DNA from: Cordilura impudica
Taxonomy: Eukaryota > Arthropoda > Insecta > Diptera > Scathophagidae
Direction of reading: 5' to 3'
DNA: 64,000 nt
Assembly (NCBI GenBank): GCA_963682025.1
Contig: OY821518.1
Location: 234,567,836 to 234,631,835, forward strand
Part shown: positions 1 through 12,895 of the stretch, in pieces
Numbering within the stretch: the first letter of the stretch is position 1
Layout of the letters: each line of letters opens with the position of its first letter
The notes under the pieces: model-generated
Told to the model about the DNA's origin: nothing
The model's input: the letters and a program-made list of their open reading frames with translations, nothing else
Database searches by the model: none
Translations under genes and position numbers: made by a program

Positions 1-478
1 TATTATTTGTTTTTTTTTATCGCATTGCTCTCATTTCGAAATGTTAATGGAAATTTCTCAATTATAAACAGTTCGACTGCGCATGTTTTATAAAAACATG
101 CGCAATATAAGTTAACAGTCAATGCGCCTCAATAAATATTTTCGTTGAGTAGGAAAATGGGAAAAAGTCGTGTTGATAAATAATGATCAAAACAAATATT
201 AATTTATATATGCAGATGAAGAAAACAAGTGGTTTCCTGTTAAATTTATGTATGTTTTAAAAATATTGACAAAAGTCAAGGAAATTTCAGTAGACTATAA
301 TTAAAAAATAAAATATTAGAATATGACTTTAATAAATATTACAGGAGAAAGGAAAAACATTTTTTTTTTAAATAAAAGAAATTAAATTTTCAAAACAATT
401 TTTGGTATATTTGAAACTAGTTAACAACAACTACAAACATTGCCGAAAAAAAATGGTTTCTGTTAACAGCAAATCCTG
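1..478. other. AT-rich sequence without recognised feature
   Basis: No gene or known repeat was recognised before the first GTTACGG motif. Confidence 0.4.
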
Positions 479-1303
479 GTTACGGTTGTGACACAAAGTA
501 CACCTTTACCGGGTGATTGCAGCTCTCCTGTCTTATGAAAACATTATGAAAAATTTTTGGGGTGTAGCACTCACCTAAAGGTACAATTACTTATTCAATT
601 TACTATTGTACTTATTGCAAAAAATTAATTTGCTGTTGTTACGGTTGTGACACAATTGCTGACATATATTTTTTCCCCTGATGATCATTTTACGTTTTGT
701 GCCCCCTTGAGCAAAATACAGAAATGAAAAAAATGTAATTGCCAACACAGATATATATTTAACTATTTAGAGTTGCATTCAAAAATTTTTCTCTCTTGGT
801 CCCTTAGAAAAACGATATTAAAAAGTTGTTACGGTTGTGACAGGTGCGTTACGGTTGTGACATAGTACAGAAATAAATAGAAATTCAGCATTTATCATAG
901 AGTTTATTTAACCCACAAGCGAGAAACTTTCAAGGAAGAAAAAAAAAACAAATGAATTGGCATTAGTATTATTACAAACAATTTCCATTACAACGAAAAT
1001 CTCGTTATTATGAAACATTTTAGCGGTCCCTTGGAGTTAGTTGTAACTGTATAGCTATTACAATACTGATATTACAATGTTATGAATATACTAAATTTAA
1101 AAACTTGTTATCTTTGAAATACAGTTTCCCCCGAACTTCTTTAGGAATAGGCAAATAATCTTTAATCTGTACTATTCCAATATCAGTGTCAAAGTCATCA
1201 TTAGCAGGTTAAACATAATGCGGCAACTTTCCCTCTTTTTTTTCTTAAGTACTGAATGCAAATTTTGCCATCTTTCACGTCATTATAGTATCCAAGATAA
1301 TAT

Positions 1304-2095
1304 CTGCGGTCACAAGCATTAACCGCCTAAGTCAAAAATCATGCTTTCGAGAAATATAACTTTTTGTATAAATGTAATGAGGCTTCATTACGACTTAGTC
1401 AGTATATCTATAATATTAATAGGCTAGGCGATTTCTTGTGCCCGATGATTTGTTCTACCGTTTTATCCCGATTTTGACCAAACGTATATTATTTGAAAGG
1501 TATTTCATTTTAGCCATTTTGCAGATTTACAGATTTTTAAATTTTTTCCTCTATTTTGAGTAAATTGCATTTAAAGTTGCTACTAACACATACATAAAAT
1601 TATACATATGCTATGTGGGTTTTATTAAATTTGTTAATGTGTTTGTTAATGAGTTTGTTATCTTCATTCACAATAATAATAAACCATAAAAGTGTTGATT
1701 TGTGAATTGGCTAAGTTGAAAAATAAAGCTGCCTAGAAATTGCACTCGAATTTTGAGCGCTGGAATCTGCTGGTTTTTATTAATATCTTTTTAATAAATA
1801 TTGTTAGAGAAATGGGGATTTCACGTAAATATAAAGCGTTTTTAGTAGAACATGATAGCATACATAACCCAAATCGTCGAATGTCATGCTTTTGAGAAAA
1901 ATAACTTTTTATGTAAATGTAATGGGGCTTCATTACGACTTAGGTCAGCATGTTTTCATTAATAACTTTTTAATAAACAGCGATAGAGAAATGAGGATTT
2001 CACGTAAATATAAAGCGTTTTTAGTAGAATATGATAGCATACATAACTCAAATCATTCTTAAGTCGACTTAGGCGGTTATCGCTTGTGACCACAG
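1304..2095. mobile_element. TIR element (30-bp ends) holding a tandem duplication and a Helitron
   Basis: Ends at 1304-1333 and 2066-2095 are inverted repeats matching at 27 of 30 positions (ctgcggtcacaagc against its complement gcttgtgaccacag, plus accgcctaagtc). Inside, a unit of about 180 bp is repeated twice. Unit 1 (about 1342-1875) is split by a Helitron; unit 2 (about 1876-2055) is not. No protein is encoded. Confidence 0.7.
1407..1773 (+). mobile_element. Non-autonomous Helitron, copy 1 (367 bp)
   Basis: It starts TCTATAATATTAATAGG after an A and ends with the hairpin region GCACTCGAATTTTGAGCGC, then TGGAATCTGCTGG before a T. This matches the canonical Helitron plan: 5'-TC, 3' hairpin, CTRR, A/T target, no duplication. 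The neighbouring tandem unit supplies the uninterrupted sequence (gtcagcatgttttcatt) for comparison. Confidence 0.8.
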
Positions 2096-3136
2096 ATCTA
2101 TCTACTGACATAATTATATTGAATGACTACATATTTCTTAACCCATTCGATTCCACTGTACTTGCTTGAGTACAAAAACGTCAATTTTGTGATGCTATAT
2201 CTCTCAGTGTCCGTCTTTTTCAATTTCACTTCGTCCGTCTGCTATTCTACACTCATCGCCCTTTAACACTTACCGATCTTCTTAACCCTTCTTTGTACGA
2301 TCCCATAATATTGTTGAATTAAGAAATTCAGTCAATTCAATAATAAATGTGTGTTCTTATATTGTGTATGATTGATTTGCATTGTGTATGATTGTTGTTT
2401 TACACGTGTGTGGAAACGAAATTTTACCCCATATTTATAGTGTGTAAATAACAGCAACAAAAATGGCATGTCACAACCGAAACATTTTGTGTCACAACCG
2501 TAACACTATGTGTGTTACAACCGTAACACTAATTATATATAGTTATAACTGGGCAAAATAGCATTTTTGTTTATATTATATTTGCATACATGGCCATTGT
2601 TACTTTTGATATTATTACACATGTTACAAAACAATAATAAGTACAGAATCCGATTTATTCTAACTGAGATTTTTTCTAAAGAGAATATTATTACCTTTAA
2701 ACTTGAGGCTTTGCAATTCCTTTGATAAAAAACACACCACTGATGTCTCTACCAACTTAGAACATCAAGTCAGCCATTTTGGACTGCATCGCTTGGAGAA
2801 AAACATGTTACCAGATTGCAACTAATATGATAATTTAAAAATGTTGAGAACAATCATCACAGATATGGCTATAAGAGTAACATTTCTTAAAATAATTTAA
2901 TTATTTTGTTAGATTATTGAACTAGAGATCTTGTGCTTTAATTTGATGTATGGCATGTGCATATTAAATAAAATTTTTTTTTGGCTTGGTGTTCACCTTT
3001 TCTCAGGATTTGCTGTTAAGTACTTTTTGAAGCAATCGATCAATAAAAATATTTCCTCATACCAACGTAAACTTAATAAAATGGCTTTGAAATATGATTA
3101 TTTTTATAAAAAATTGTTTTTTAAATTTTTTAATAA

Positions 3137-3190
3137 ACAAGTAAGAGTGTTAAATACGGTTATACCGAATCTTTGTTACCCTCAACTTGT
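3137..3190 (-). mobile_element. Helentron-like 3' end fragment
   Basis: It starts ACAAGTAAGAGTGTTAAAT, then a damaged hairpin (ACGGTTATACCG) and TTACCCTC. This is the reverse of the 3' terminus seen at 9400-9456. How far the element extends rightward is not clear. Confidence 0.55.
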
Positions 3191-3479
3191 GTCTTAAATT
3201 CAACATTATAACCAATATTGGGTGCGATTACCATTTTAATACTGTTGCCGATACATAACCTAATACCATTTATAGTTGAATCCATTTCTTTTTTTTTTGC
3301 AATTTGTTATTATAAAAACAAAAACAATGATGATTTCCTTATAATTAGAATTATTTTTCAATTATTACAGCAAAAAAAACTATCCCTTCATAACTGACTA
3401 AAGAAATACTTTTCAACGCAGCCAGCTATAGAACCAGGGCTGTGGAGTCGATGATCAAACTACCGACTCCGATCCCAAA

Positions 3480-3700
3480 TCTGACTTATACTCCGAATCT
3501 TCAGTAATAACAGGTTTTGCACAATATTTCAGAAAATATCAATTGATTTTCAGAAAGTATCAATTATATTTCAGATAATGTCAACTAAATTTCAGAAAAC
3601 CTCAATTGTATATCAGAAAATATAAATTAAGTTTCAAAAAGTTTCAATTGTATTTCAAAAAACATCAGTTGAATTTCAGAAATTATTAGTACTACGGTAT
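3480..3700 (+). repeat. Degenerate tandem repeat of about 23 bp
   Basis: Variants of tttcagaaaatatcaattg recur about nine times with drift. The same motif appears in Helentron copy A (about 7880-8060) and inverted in copy C (about 37440-37560). Confidence 0.55.
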
Positions 3701-3881
3701 CAGTTGATCTATACGCGTTTACTTTGGCACGCTTTTTGGCTCGCGTTTTTCATTGTTAAGTCTTTCACTCGGCGCGTACACAATTGTGTACTTCATGTTA
3801 AATTCGTATTTTTGACGGTACTAGAAGAGCTATCAATATATTTTGAGTGAGTTCTCTTTTATAAATAATTAATTCTATTCA

Positions 3882-4246
3882 TCTATAATATTTATAGCTA
3901 GGCGATTTCTTGTTACTGATGTTTTGTTCAATCATTTTACTCTGATTTTGACTAAGCGTATATTATTTGATAGGTATTTCTTTTTTGCTGTTCACCAGAT
4001 TTACATTTTTTTTTAATTTTGTCCTTTATTTTAAGTAAATTGAATTTAAAATTGCTACTAACACATACATAAAATTATACATATACTATATGTGTAGTTA
4101 TTAAATTTGTTAATGTGTTTGTTAATGAGTTTGTTATCTTCATTTACAATAATAAACCAAAAAAATTTTGGTTTGTGAATTGGCTAAGTTGAGAAATAAC
4201 GTTGTCTAGAAATTGCACTCGAATTCCGAGCGCTGGAATCTGTTAG
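3882..4246 (+). mobile_element. Non-autonomous Helitron, copy 2 (365 bp)
   Basis: Same family as 1407-1773: A/TCTATAATATT at the 5' end and GCACTCGAATTCCGAGCGC followed by TGGAATCTGTTAG/T at the 3' end. The CTRR has decayed to TTAG. Confidence 0.75.
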
Positions 4247-4763
4247 TAAAAAGAAATAGTTTTTGAGTAAATTTTATTTGTAAATATCATATTTCTCTTA
4301 ATCTTTGATGTAAGTTAGAACTGTCAAGATCATATGGAAGTAAGTGAATTTGATTTCAACATTAAATAAAAAGTGATATTATTATGAAAGTTGTTATTTG
4401 TGTAAATTTAAATTTAAATTTCAATATTTTTTATTCAAAATTTATTAGCATATCATATTTATTAGTAAAAACTACAATAAAATTGCATGTACGCATCTTT
4501 GTACATACGAAGTCAAGTCAAATGTACACATATGTCCAACAGACTCCAACTAACAAAATTCCAATATATGATTTCCAGAAAATGTCTTCGAAAAATTCAA
4601 AAAAGCTTACTACAATGAATATTGAAGATATTATAAATGCAAATGAATCAGCGATAGAGTTATCTGTTAACGATTCTGAAAACGAAGAAATGAAAAATAC
4701 TGAACAGGAACCTACAAATGATGTTATTAACATCAATTCCCACGGCAATCAAATTTAGTAGAT

Positions 4764-6180
4764 ATTGTGATGAGTAAAGCTGCAGATTTTATTGTAAATG
4801 ATGAATTGGAAATAGAAAATGAAAATTTCAATAGTACAAGTTCACCCGTGATGCAACTTCCTTACATAAATGAAATCGCCGAAATTGATTCCGTAGACGA
4901 ATTTGAACAGTATGTAGTTACTGAAAAGAAAAATGTTGTGTATAAAAACGCCTTTATCGTATTTCAAAAATATTTTCCATTAGAAATGTATGAGCGAATG
5001 GCAATTTATACCAACATTTACGCTGAACAAAAGGCTGTTAGCGCTGGATCTTTCAAACACACGAACCCTACAGAAATGATGCAATTTAATGGAATACATA
5101 TGTTAATGGGTGTTATGAAGTTATCCCAAATTAAAATATACTGTGGTAAAAATTTCCAAATAGAATCCGTAGCATCAGTTATGTCTTGCGAACGCTTTTA
5201 CCAGTTAATGACAAATTTCCACCTGCTGGCAACTTAAAAATTATTTCGGATTGTAAAGATAAATTTGTTAAAAGTCACCCACTTATTGAAAGCATTCGAA
5301 AGCGCTGTAAAGGAGTTTCTGTTGAAGAGAATATTTCTATCAATGAGCAGATAATTCCTTTTACAGGACATTTGAACGTTAAACAGTATACTAGAGGTAA
5401 ACCATGTCCATAGGGAATTAAAGTTTATATGTTATATGGTAAGAGTGGCTATCCATACGACTTCGTTTTATATCAAGGAAGCAATACAGAAATATCAGGT
5501 TTTGACAATTCTAGATTTGGGAATGGTGCTGCTACAGTACTTCATCTTATAAAGAGAATTTCTCGTGTAGGTCATAATCTATATATGGATAACTATTTTG
5601 CAACATATAAGCTATTGGAAACTCTATAATTCTACATATTACAACCTTATATTTTACATTTATATAATTTTGGAATGTGTCGAATGGTGTCGATCTACTA
5701 GATCAAATGATATCATACTATAGGATTTTCAGAAGATCTAGGAAGTGGCCATTAAGAATTATTTTCCATTTTATAAATGTTGCAATATGTGCTTGCTGGA
5801 TTGAAAATTGACAGGAGTCCATAAAAATGAATGTACCGACAAATAAAATTATTCCTCTGATTGACTTTATGCAATTATTAGGAAGAAGTCTTACTGTAGT
5901 TAATACCATTGAACGACGTAAAAGAGGACGACCTTCTTATGAATATGAAAATTCTGTAAATTGTCCGAATACTTCAAAATTTGTCAGAGAAGTGCTGCCA
6001 TTAAAAGAAGTTCAGTATGATGCAAATAATCATCTACCACAACATAATGATGCGAAAGAAGCTACGTGCTGCAAAAATTCGAATTGTTTCAGTAGCACCT
6101 GCATAATGTGCCAAAAATGTAAAACACATCTATGTATATTTAAATACCGTAATTGCTTTTCGGCATTTCATACAAAATAA
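4764..6180 (+). pseudogene. piggyBac-type transposase pseudogene
   Basis: Broken frames give the DDE_Tnp_1_7 order: PLEMYERMAIYTNIYAEQ (about 4978), SINEQIIPFTGHLNVKQYTRGKP (split by an internal stop at 5411), KVYMLYGKSGYPYDF, NLYMDNYFATYKLLETL, and a C-terminal Cys-rich knuckle (CCKNSNCFSSTCIMCQKC, about 6068-6121). The catalytic Asp expected in the NEQ motif is Asn, while the MDN Asp is kept. At least one frameshift and several stops occur between 5630 and 5830. The frame from 4384 to 4758 may be its N end. Not functional. Confidence 0.85.
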
Positions 6181-6333
6181 TAAAATCAAAGAATTTATAT
6201 TTAAATTATTCCTTATAAACTAATGTGATTGAATTTTTTACTAGCTTTTATATAAATACTACTTTTATAATCTTTTCTATTGATCTCAAATTTTATGAAT
6301 ACTTTATTTTTATGTTTATGTTTATTTCTTTTT

Positions 6334-9300
6334 TATACCCTCCACTCCAGTGTGCAGTTTGTCATTCCGTTTGTAATAATTAGAAAAAAAATTTTGGACC
6401 CCATAAAATATATATATTTGTGATCCTTATAACAACCGGAGTTGATATAGCGATGTCCGTCTGTCCGTCTGTCCGTCTGTGGAAATCACGACGACGGCAT
6501 CAATCGGGCAGCTAGGATGCTCGTTGACATAAAAACGGATTCATTAACATCCTGAAAAATTTGTTATTTAAAATCGTCCACATCGGTCGATTAGGGCCCG
6601 AGATTTGAATGAAGAACTAAAAAAAGTCTTGAAAAAATATAATTTTCTATGTTGTTCTTGTCACGATCACGCCCTCAATAGTGCAGCTACAGTGATTATT
6701 TCTAGTGAGAATGATTCACCAAATTCATGGGAAGATTTCTATTTCAAAATCATTAAAATCGGTGGAACAGGTCCGGGGAAGTATCTGAAAAAGTAAAAAA
6801 AAAAAATGAAAAATATGATGTTTCTATATTGTTCTTGTTGTTATTCTAAATGTTGTGTTGTTGTCATAGCTGGAATTGTTGTTTTTGTGGTCGTTGTGGT
6901 AGTAATATAATAAAAACTGACCCCTTGTACATTTTTTTATTAACTATGGTAGAAAAATTTAAAAGTTTCCATTGTTTTGGCATCACTAAACAAATTTACT
7001 AGATCATTTCTGTTATTACCACGAGACCGCCTGCAAAATTTCAGATCGAATGGGTCACGGGAAAGGGGTTAAAATCGATCCAAAATTTTTTCGACAAGCA
7101 GACACTACGAGTTAATATAAAGGGAGTAAAAATTCACCAACATCTAAAGCCAATAATGCTAAAATACCTAGTTGTTAATAAAAAAAAAACAATGTAAATT
7201 TAGCAAAAACAAATTTTATGTATAAATTTATTTAAAGAGAAAAACACAAAAATAACGTTTGATGTTGTATTTTTTGTGTGTAATATTTACATATACATAC
7301 ATAAGCATATTAAATAATACAAATAATATACATATGTATATTCTATATATGTATATCCATAACAACTGCATGTTAGAAATAAATCGGTATATTATTTTAT
7401 TTACATAAAATTCTGCAATATTTTGTTGTGGGGAAAATACATTTCTTTTGCATTAACAGAGTGTCACTTCATTTAACTCAGCGTGACTATGCCGCAGTAG
7501 ATGGCGCCACAATTTTTGTTCTAATTAGCTTTGCAAAAGTTAGTCTAGTCAATATTTTCGACTAGATATCATACAGAACAATGTTAAGAGTATACACGGG
7601 CTGGTCTTTTATTTCATACGTTTTTTCATTATTCTTTTACAAATATGAACATAAGTTTGGCATATTAACTTTTTGTTGTCTTTACAAAATAGAGTTACCG
7701 AGTTATCAATGAGTTTTTTGCTTTCAAAACAGTTCTACATAGTTATATAGAATTATTATTCTGCTTTACCTACAAAATATCTGATTGCGATTACATCTAA
7801 TTTTTAAAAATTGTTTATATTTACTAAAGCATTATTATTCACATAAATACAAAACTGCACTTTTTAAATTTTCCATTCAAATTTAAGAAAATATCAATTC
7901 TAAAAACTGGAATTAAAATTTCAAATTATATATTAGAAAATATTAATTGAACTTCAGAAAATCATATCAAAACGTCGGAAATAATTTTAAATTTAGAAGA
8001 CATCAATTGTATCTTTAATATATAAACTTTATTCGTTAAACACCAATTGAAATTCCAAAAAAAAAACACCAAATATGTTTACATTTAAAAAATGTTTACA
8101 TTAAAAAAAATATTGGCATTCAGGAGAAATTAATAGCTTTTCAGTAACTTCTTTTAACGATAGTCGAATCGTTAAAAAAAAGGAAATAGCAAAATTATCA
8201 CTAAAATTTTTAAACGATATTCGCTATTGTTAAAGTCAGCTGTTGTTGTTATCTAAACGACAACCATTTTTGTGTTGTTTATTCAATCGATAAAAACTTA
8301 AATTTTTAGGTTGAGATGTCGTCATACATAAATAAAAATCATAAAATAGTTAAAATATTTTGCTTTAATTAAAAAACTTTTTTATATAAATAAAAAAATT
8401 AAATAGCATATTCAATTCATTATTTAATTTTCAAATAAATAAACAGAAATATTAAGAAAAAAAAAGTAAAGATATTAAACATAAATATAAAATCATCCTG
8501 TCAAACACGAAGTAATTTGTTTTTTTCTATTCTTCTTTGTGTTTTTCGCTTATTTTGACAGAGATGCCACTCGTTTACAATTTAAATAAATAGAAAAATA
8601 GATTTGTCGACTGTCGTTAAGATGTATGTACTTAATGAATCACTTAATCTTTAGTGCAAACAACAATAGCTGTCGATATATTTTGCGATTGTCGGATCGT
8701 TGAAATTTACAGAATCGGACTACAGAAAACATTAATTTAAATTCAATGAATTTTAGAAAACGTTAAATGATATTTAAGAATTGCGAACATAAAAATTGTT
8801 ACATAAATAAACGCAATTTGATGAGAATGTTCTTTATACATATATTATTTTTCACAATTTTTTTCCATGAATATTTGAAGTTTTTCAGAAAATAAAGATA
8901 AATTATTTTATTTAAAATGTTTGGGACATTTGGTTTTTTGTGTTTGGCATCCTTAATTTGATTATTTATTATTATAAATTTATTCTCTATGTTTTCCAAA
9001 TATGGAAAATTTTAGACAGCTCTTTTTTGGTTATTATTTTGTTACTCCATCCGACCTATATGGCCACAATGAAGAAATATTTGGCCAATTAAAAGAAACT
9101 ATACAGCCATCTCCAATTAGCACGATTTAATGCATATAGCAAACCTACACAACCATTACCTTTGCAATGGAGGTTAGGGCGAGCTATTTAATTAGCAAAA
9201 ACTAAATTAAACGAGAAGTTATGTCATATAACCGGAAACGCATGCATGCACAATGACCAAAAAACAAACACCGAAATAAATCCGAAATAATAGAAAAGAC

Positions 9301-9456
9301 GAAAACCAACCCAAAGAATTTGCTGAAATAATTTGGTATTAAGTTTAACAAATTGTTTACTTTTTACAATATTTTGTTTACATTTATTATCAATACTCAA
9401 ACCGAGGTGGAGGGTATCAAAGATTCGGCACAGCCGAATTTAACACTCTTACTTGT
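6334..9456 (+). mobile_element. Helentron-like element, family H2, copy A (3.1 kb)
   Basis: The 5' end is TATACCCTCCACTCCAGTG. A GTCTGTCCGTCTGTCC microsatellite lies about 120 bp inside. Near the 3' end GGTGGAGGGTATC mirrors the 5' end, followed by the hairpin ATTCGGC-ACA-GCCGAAT and the tail TTAACACTCTTACTTGT. This matches the Helentron/DINE-1 plan of subterminal inverted repeats plus terminal hairpin. The 63-codon open stretch at 6605-6796 is not conserved and is not called a gene. Confidence 0.75.
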
Positions 9457-10669
9457 TGTTATCTAAATCACAACAATTTTTGTGTTGTTTATTCAATCGA
9501 TAAAAATTTAAATTTTTAGTTTGAAATGTCGTCATTCATAAATAAAAATCATAAAATAGTGAAAATATTTTGCTTTAATTAAAAAACTTTTTTATATAAA
9601 TAAAAAAATTATATAGCATATTCAATTCATTATTTCATTTTCAAATAAATAAACAGAAATATTAGTAAAAAAATAAAGATATTGAACATAAACATAAAAT
9701 CATCCTGTCAAACACGAAGTAATTTGTTTTTTCTATTCTTCTTTGTGTTTTTCGCTTATTCTGACAGAGATGCCACTCATTTACAATTTAAATAAATAGA
9801 AAAATAGATTTTTCGACTGTCGTTAAGATGTATGTACTTAGTGAATCACTTAATCCTTAGTGCAGACAACAATAGCTGTCGATATATTTTGTGATTGTCG
9901 GATCATTAAAATTTACAGAATCGGACTACAGAAAACATTAATTTAAATTCAATGAATTTTAGAAAACCTCAAATGATATTTAAGAATTGCGAACATAAAA
10001 ATTGTTACATTAATAAACGCAATTTGATGAGAATGTTATTTTTTTTATATATAAATTTTCATAATTTTTTTGGATGAAAATTTGAAGTTTTTCAGAAAAT
10101 AGAGAGAACAAATTATTTTATTTAAAATTTTTGGGACTTTTGGTTTTTTGCGTTTGGCATGCCTAATTTAATTATTTATTATTATAAATTTATTCTCTAT
10201 GTTTTCCAAATATGGCAATATTTTAATAAAAAAGTTGAGAGAGCTTTTTTTTGGTTATTATTTTGTTATTCCATCCGACCTATATGGCCGCAATGAAGAA
10301 ATATTTGGCCAGTTAAAAGAAACTGTACAGCCATCTCCAATTAGCACGATTTAATGCATATAGCCACCCTACACAATCATTACCTTTGCAATGGAGGTTA
10401 GGGCGAGCTATTTAATTAACAAAAACTAAATTAAACGAGAAGTTATGTCATATAACCGGAAACGCATGCCGATCAGCAACCACGATGACCAAAAAGCAAA
10501 CACCGAAATAGACTTAAACCAACCCAAAGAATTTGCTGAAATAATTTGGTATTAAGTTTAACAAATTGTTTACTTTTTCCAATATCTTGTTTTCATTTAT
10601 TATCAATACTCAAACCGAGGTGGAGGGTATTAAAGATTTGGCACAGCCGAATTTAACACTCTTACTTGT
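9457..10669 (+). mobile_element. Helentron H2 copy B, 5'-truncated, head-to-tail with copy A
   Basis: It begins directly at the end of copy A with sequence matching copy A from about 8244, and runs to the same hairpin and CTTACTTGT. Identity is high throughout (about 1.2 kb). The tandem join could come from rolling-circle read-through or from unequal exchange. Confidence 0.75.
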
Positions 10670-10876
10670 TTTTTATATAATTAATAAGGATATAGTTAAA
10701 TGAATTTGAAAGATATACAAATTTATTTTGATATAAATATTAACAAATTCATTGTTTTTTTTAAAGAAATCTATCTTACGGATTCTATGTCCTTAGTGAA
10801 ATATTGTACAATGCTCAACAGGTTATGTACACAAATGAGTACATTCTCAAAAAGCCACTTCTAAATAAAATTTAAT

Positions 10877-11677
10877 TATACCCTATACCACTATGTGGTT
10901 TGGGTATAATGACTTTGTACTGCTGTTTGTAACAACCAAAAATATTCGTCCTAGACCCATCTTTAATTATACCGATCGACTCAGAATCACTTTTTAAGTC
11001 GAAATAGCCATGTCCGTCCGTCCGTCCGTCCGTCCGTCTGTGTGTCCATGTAAAGCTTTTAATCAAACTACAGGTCGCAAATATGAATATATTTTGATGA
11101 AATTTGACATATAAGCTTCCATCTGCCATGGGATGAACGCTATTGAAATTGGTGAGAATCGGTTCATGTTCAGATCTAGCCGCCATACAAATGTCCCCTA
11201 TGAAATCGACATAAATTGCCAAAAGTTCCAAATTATCATATAGATCTCAGTCAAATTGGGTTTGTATGTGTTTATTACATCCATTAATCAGTAGTTCAAA
11301 ATTACTACCTATAGGAAAATTCTTAGTCATAGGCCCCATATAGAGCTGCTTCCCGATCTTCACTTAAATCTATCAAAAAACAAAAATATTGCACAGATTT
11401 TTCTCAAATTTGGTTTGTATATATTTTTTCAAAGTATAAGTGACTATACCAAATATGGTCAGGATCGGAACATTTTCCGACCTAGTCCCCATATAAATAG
11501 AGTATCCGATATGAACTTTTTCATATCTGCAGCGAAAAAATTAATAAAAATGCCACTCAAATTTGGTTTATGCTTATTTGCTATATGCAATTAGATGGAC
11601 CGAAGAGATAGGGTCTCTTAACCATGGTATAGGGTATCGTATAGTCGGGCTAGACCGACTATAATTTTCTTACTTGT
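10877..11677 (+). mobile_element. Helentron-like element, family H1 (801 bp)
   Basis: The 5' end is TATACCCTATACCACTATGTGG, with a (GTCC)n tract at about 11015-11037. Near the end is GGTATAGGGTATCGTATAG, then the hairpin GTCGGGCTAGACCGAC and the tail ATTTTCTTACTTGT. This copy is near full length. The open frame at 10872-11231 (minus strand) recurs in many copies and is read as a by-product. Confidence 0.75.
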
Positions 11678-11710
11678 TTTTTAATTTTATATATGTTTGC
11701 TGTTGTTTTA

Positions 11711-12560
11711 TCTATACTAATATAATAAAGAGGTAATGTGTGTTTGTTTGTTTGTTTGTTTGTAGGAGGTAATCTCCGTAACTACCCATCTGATCTTCCT
11801 GAAATTTTCAAAGAGTCTTACTGCGGATATGGGAAGTGCTATAGGCTATAATTTTTTAAATATTTTTGGTGGGCGTGTCACCTCCCACACAAAGTAAATT
11901 TTTAATATCATATACATATATTGAGTACTATGATGGGGAGAGCTTTGCAAATTTGTGTGAGGTCACCCATTGTTAATATTAGTAGCTACGCCGGAAATGG
12001 GCGGGATCGGATAAGTGGGCGTGGTACCTCCCATACAAGCAATAGTTCAATATTATATATATCGAGTAATGTGATAGAGAGGGCTTTTCAAATTTTTCTG
12101 ATGTCACCTATTATTAATGTGAGTAGTCGGATGTAAAATGGGCAGTATCGGACCAATAGGCGTGGCACCACCCATACAAAGTAAATATATGATATCATAT
12201 AACTGGTGTGCTAAAAAAGTTAGCTTTGACACTTTGTACGAGCCTATCAAATCTTAGTATGAGTAGTCGAACAAAAAATTGGCGGGTTCACACTAATGGG
12301 CGGGGCACTGCCCATGCAAAGTAGATATCTAATATCATATAACTGGTGTACTATATGAGGGAAAGACTCGACATTTTGCATGAGTCCATCAGATATTAAT
12401 GTGAGTAGTTCAATAAAAATTGGGCGGGGTGGGATTAGTGGACGTGGCACCTTCTATGTAAAAAATATAAAGCATTACGAAAGCGACAGTCATTTGACAA
12501 GTTCATTTGTTATCAATGTGGAAAATATATCGCCAAAATCAAAAATATTTAACAAATTGT
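11711..12560 (+). mobile_element. Helitron with tandem repeats of about 145 bp
   Basis: A/TCTATACTAATATAATAAAG is a typical insect Helitron 5' end. A (GTTT)n tract follows. About five imperfect units of about 145 bp come next, each marked by a gggcgtggcacc...cccatacaaagtaaat-like box (near 11870, 12017, 12160, 12297 and 12440). The 3' end was not located, so the right limit is approximate. Confidence 0.65.
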
Positions 12561-12895
12561 TTTTTTTTTTAGTTAATATTTGAACATTTTACTGATACAA
12601 GGCAAAACTAAAACTGCCAAAAATTTCAGTCGAAACTATTTTGAATGTATATGTTAAATATCGCATAATTTTTTTCAATTTTAAACTTTAAAGTCTTTTT
12701 AAGTCTGGTAATAACTCTATAATATGAAGGAAGTAAATATGTGGATTCTTTAATAACAATGACGAGTATAAAAACTTTTTTGTGCATTACATTAAAATAT
12801 TATAAATTTGAACATAATTAATTTTTGAGAAAAATGTTCGATTCCTTTTTCGATGATGCTGAAAACAAATCAAAGAAATACAGAATATAACAATT

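Larger units (their letters stand above)
479..2527. mobile_element. Non-autonomous DNA element with subterminal GTTACGGTTGTGACA repeats
   Basis: The 15-bp motif GTTACGGTTGTGACA occurs in direct orientation at 479-493, 638-652, 828-842 and 848-862. It recurs inverted, with small changes, at 2469-2483, 2490-2504 and 2513-2527. Clusters of short repeats facing each other at both ends resemble transposase-binding subterminal repeats. No coding capacity remains. Exact termini and target duplication are not resolved. A TIR element is nested inside. Confidence 0.6.

Noticed and set aside
2931..3197. 88-codon hydrophobic frame
   Set aside because: It starts at a non-ATG codon, runs into a Helentron 3' end and has no recognisable domain.
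10872..11231. Similar 60-120 codon open frames (ICMGARSEHGPILTNFNS, TWTHRRTDGRTDG) in many H1 copies, e.g. 40553-40813, 41299-41556, 55531-55758, 58996-59244
   Set aside because: They are the same repeat translated. The RTDG run is the GTCC microsatellite, frames break in several copies and there is no start or family signature.
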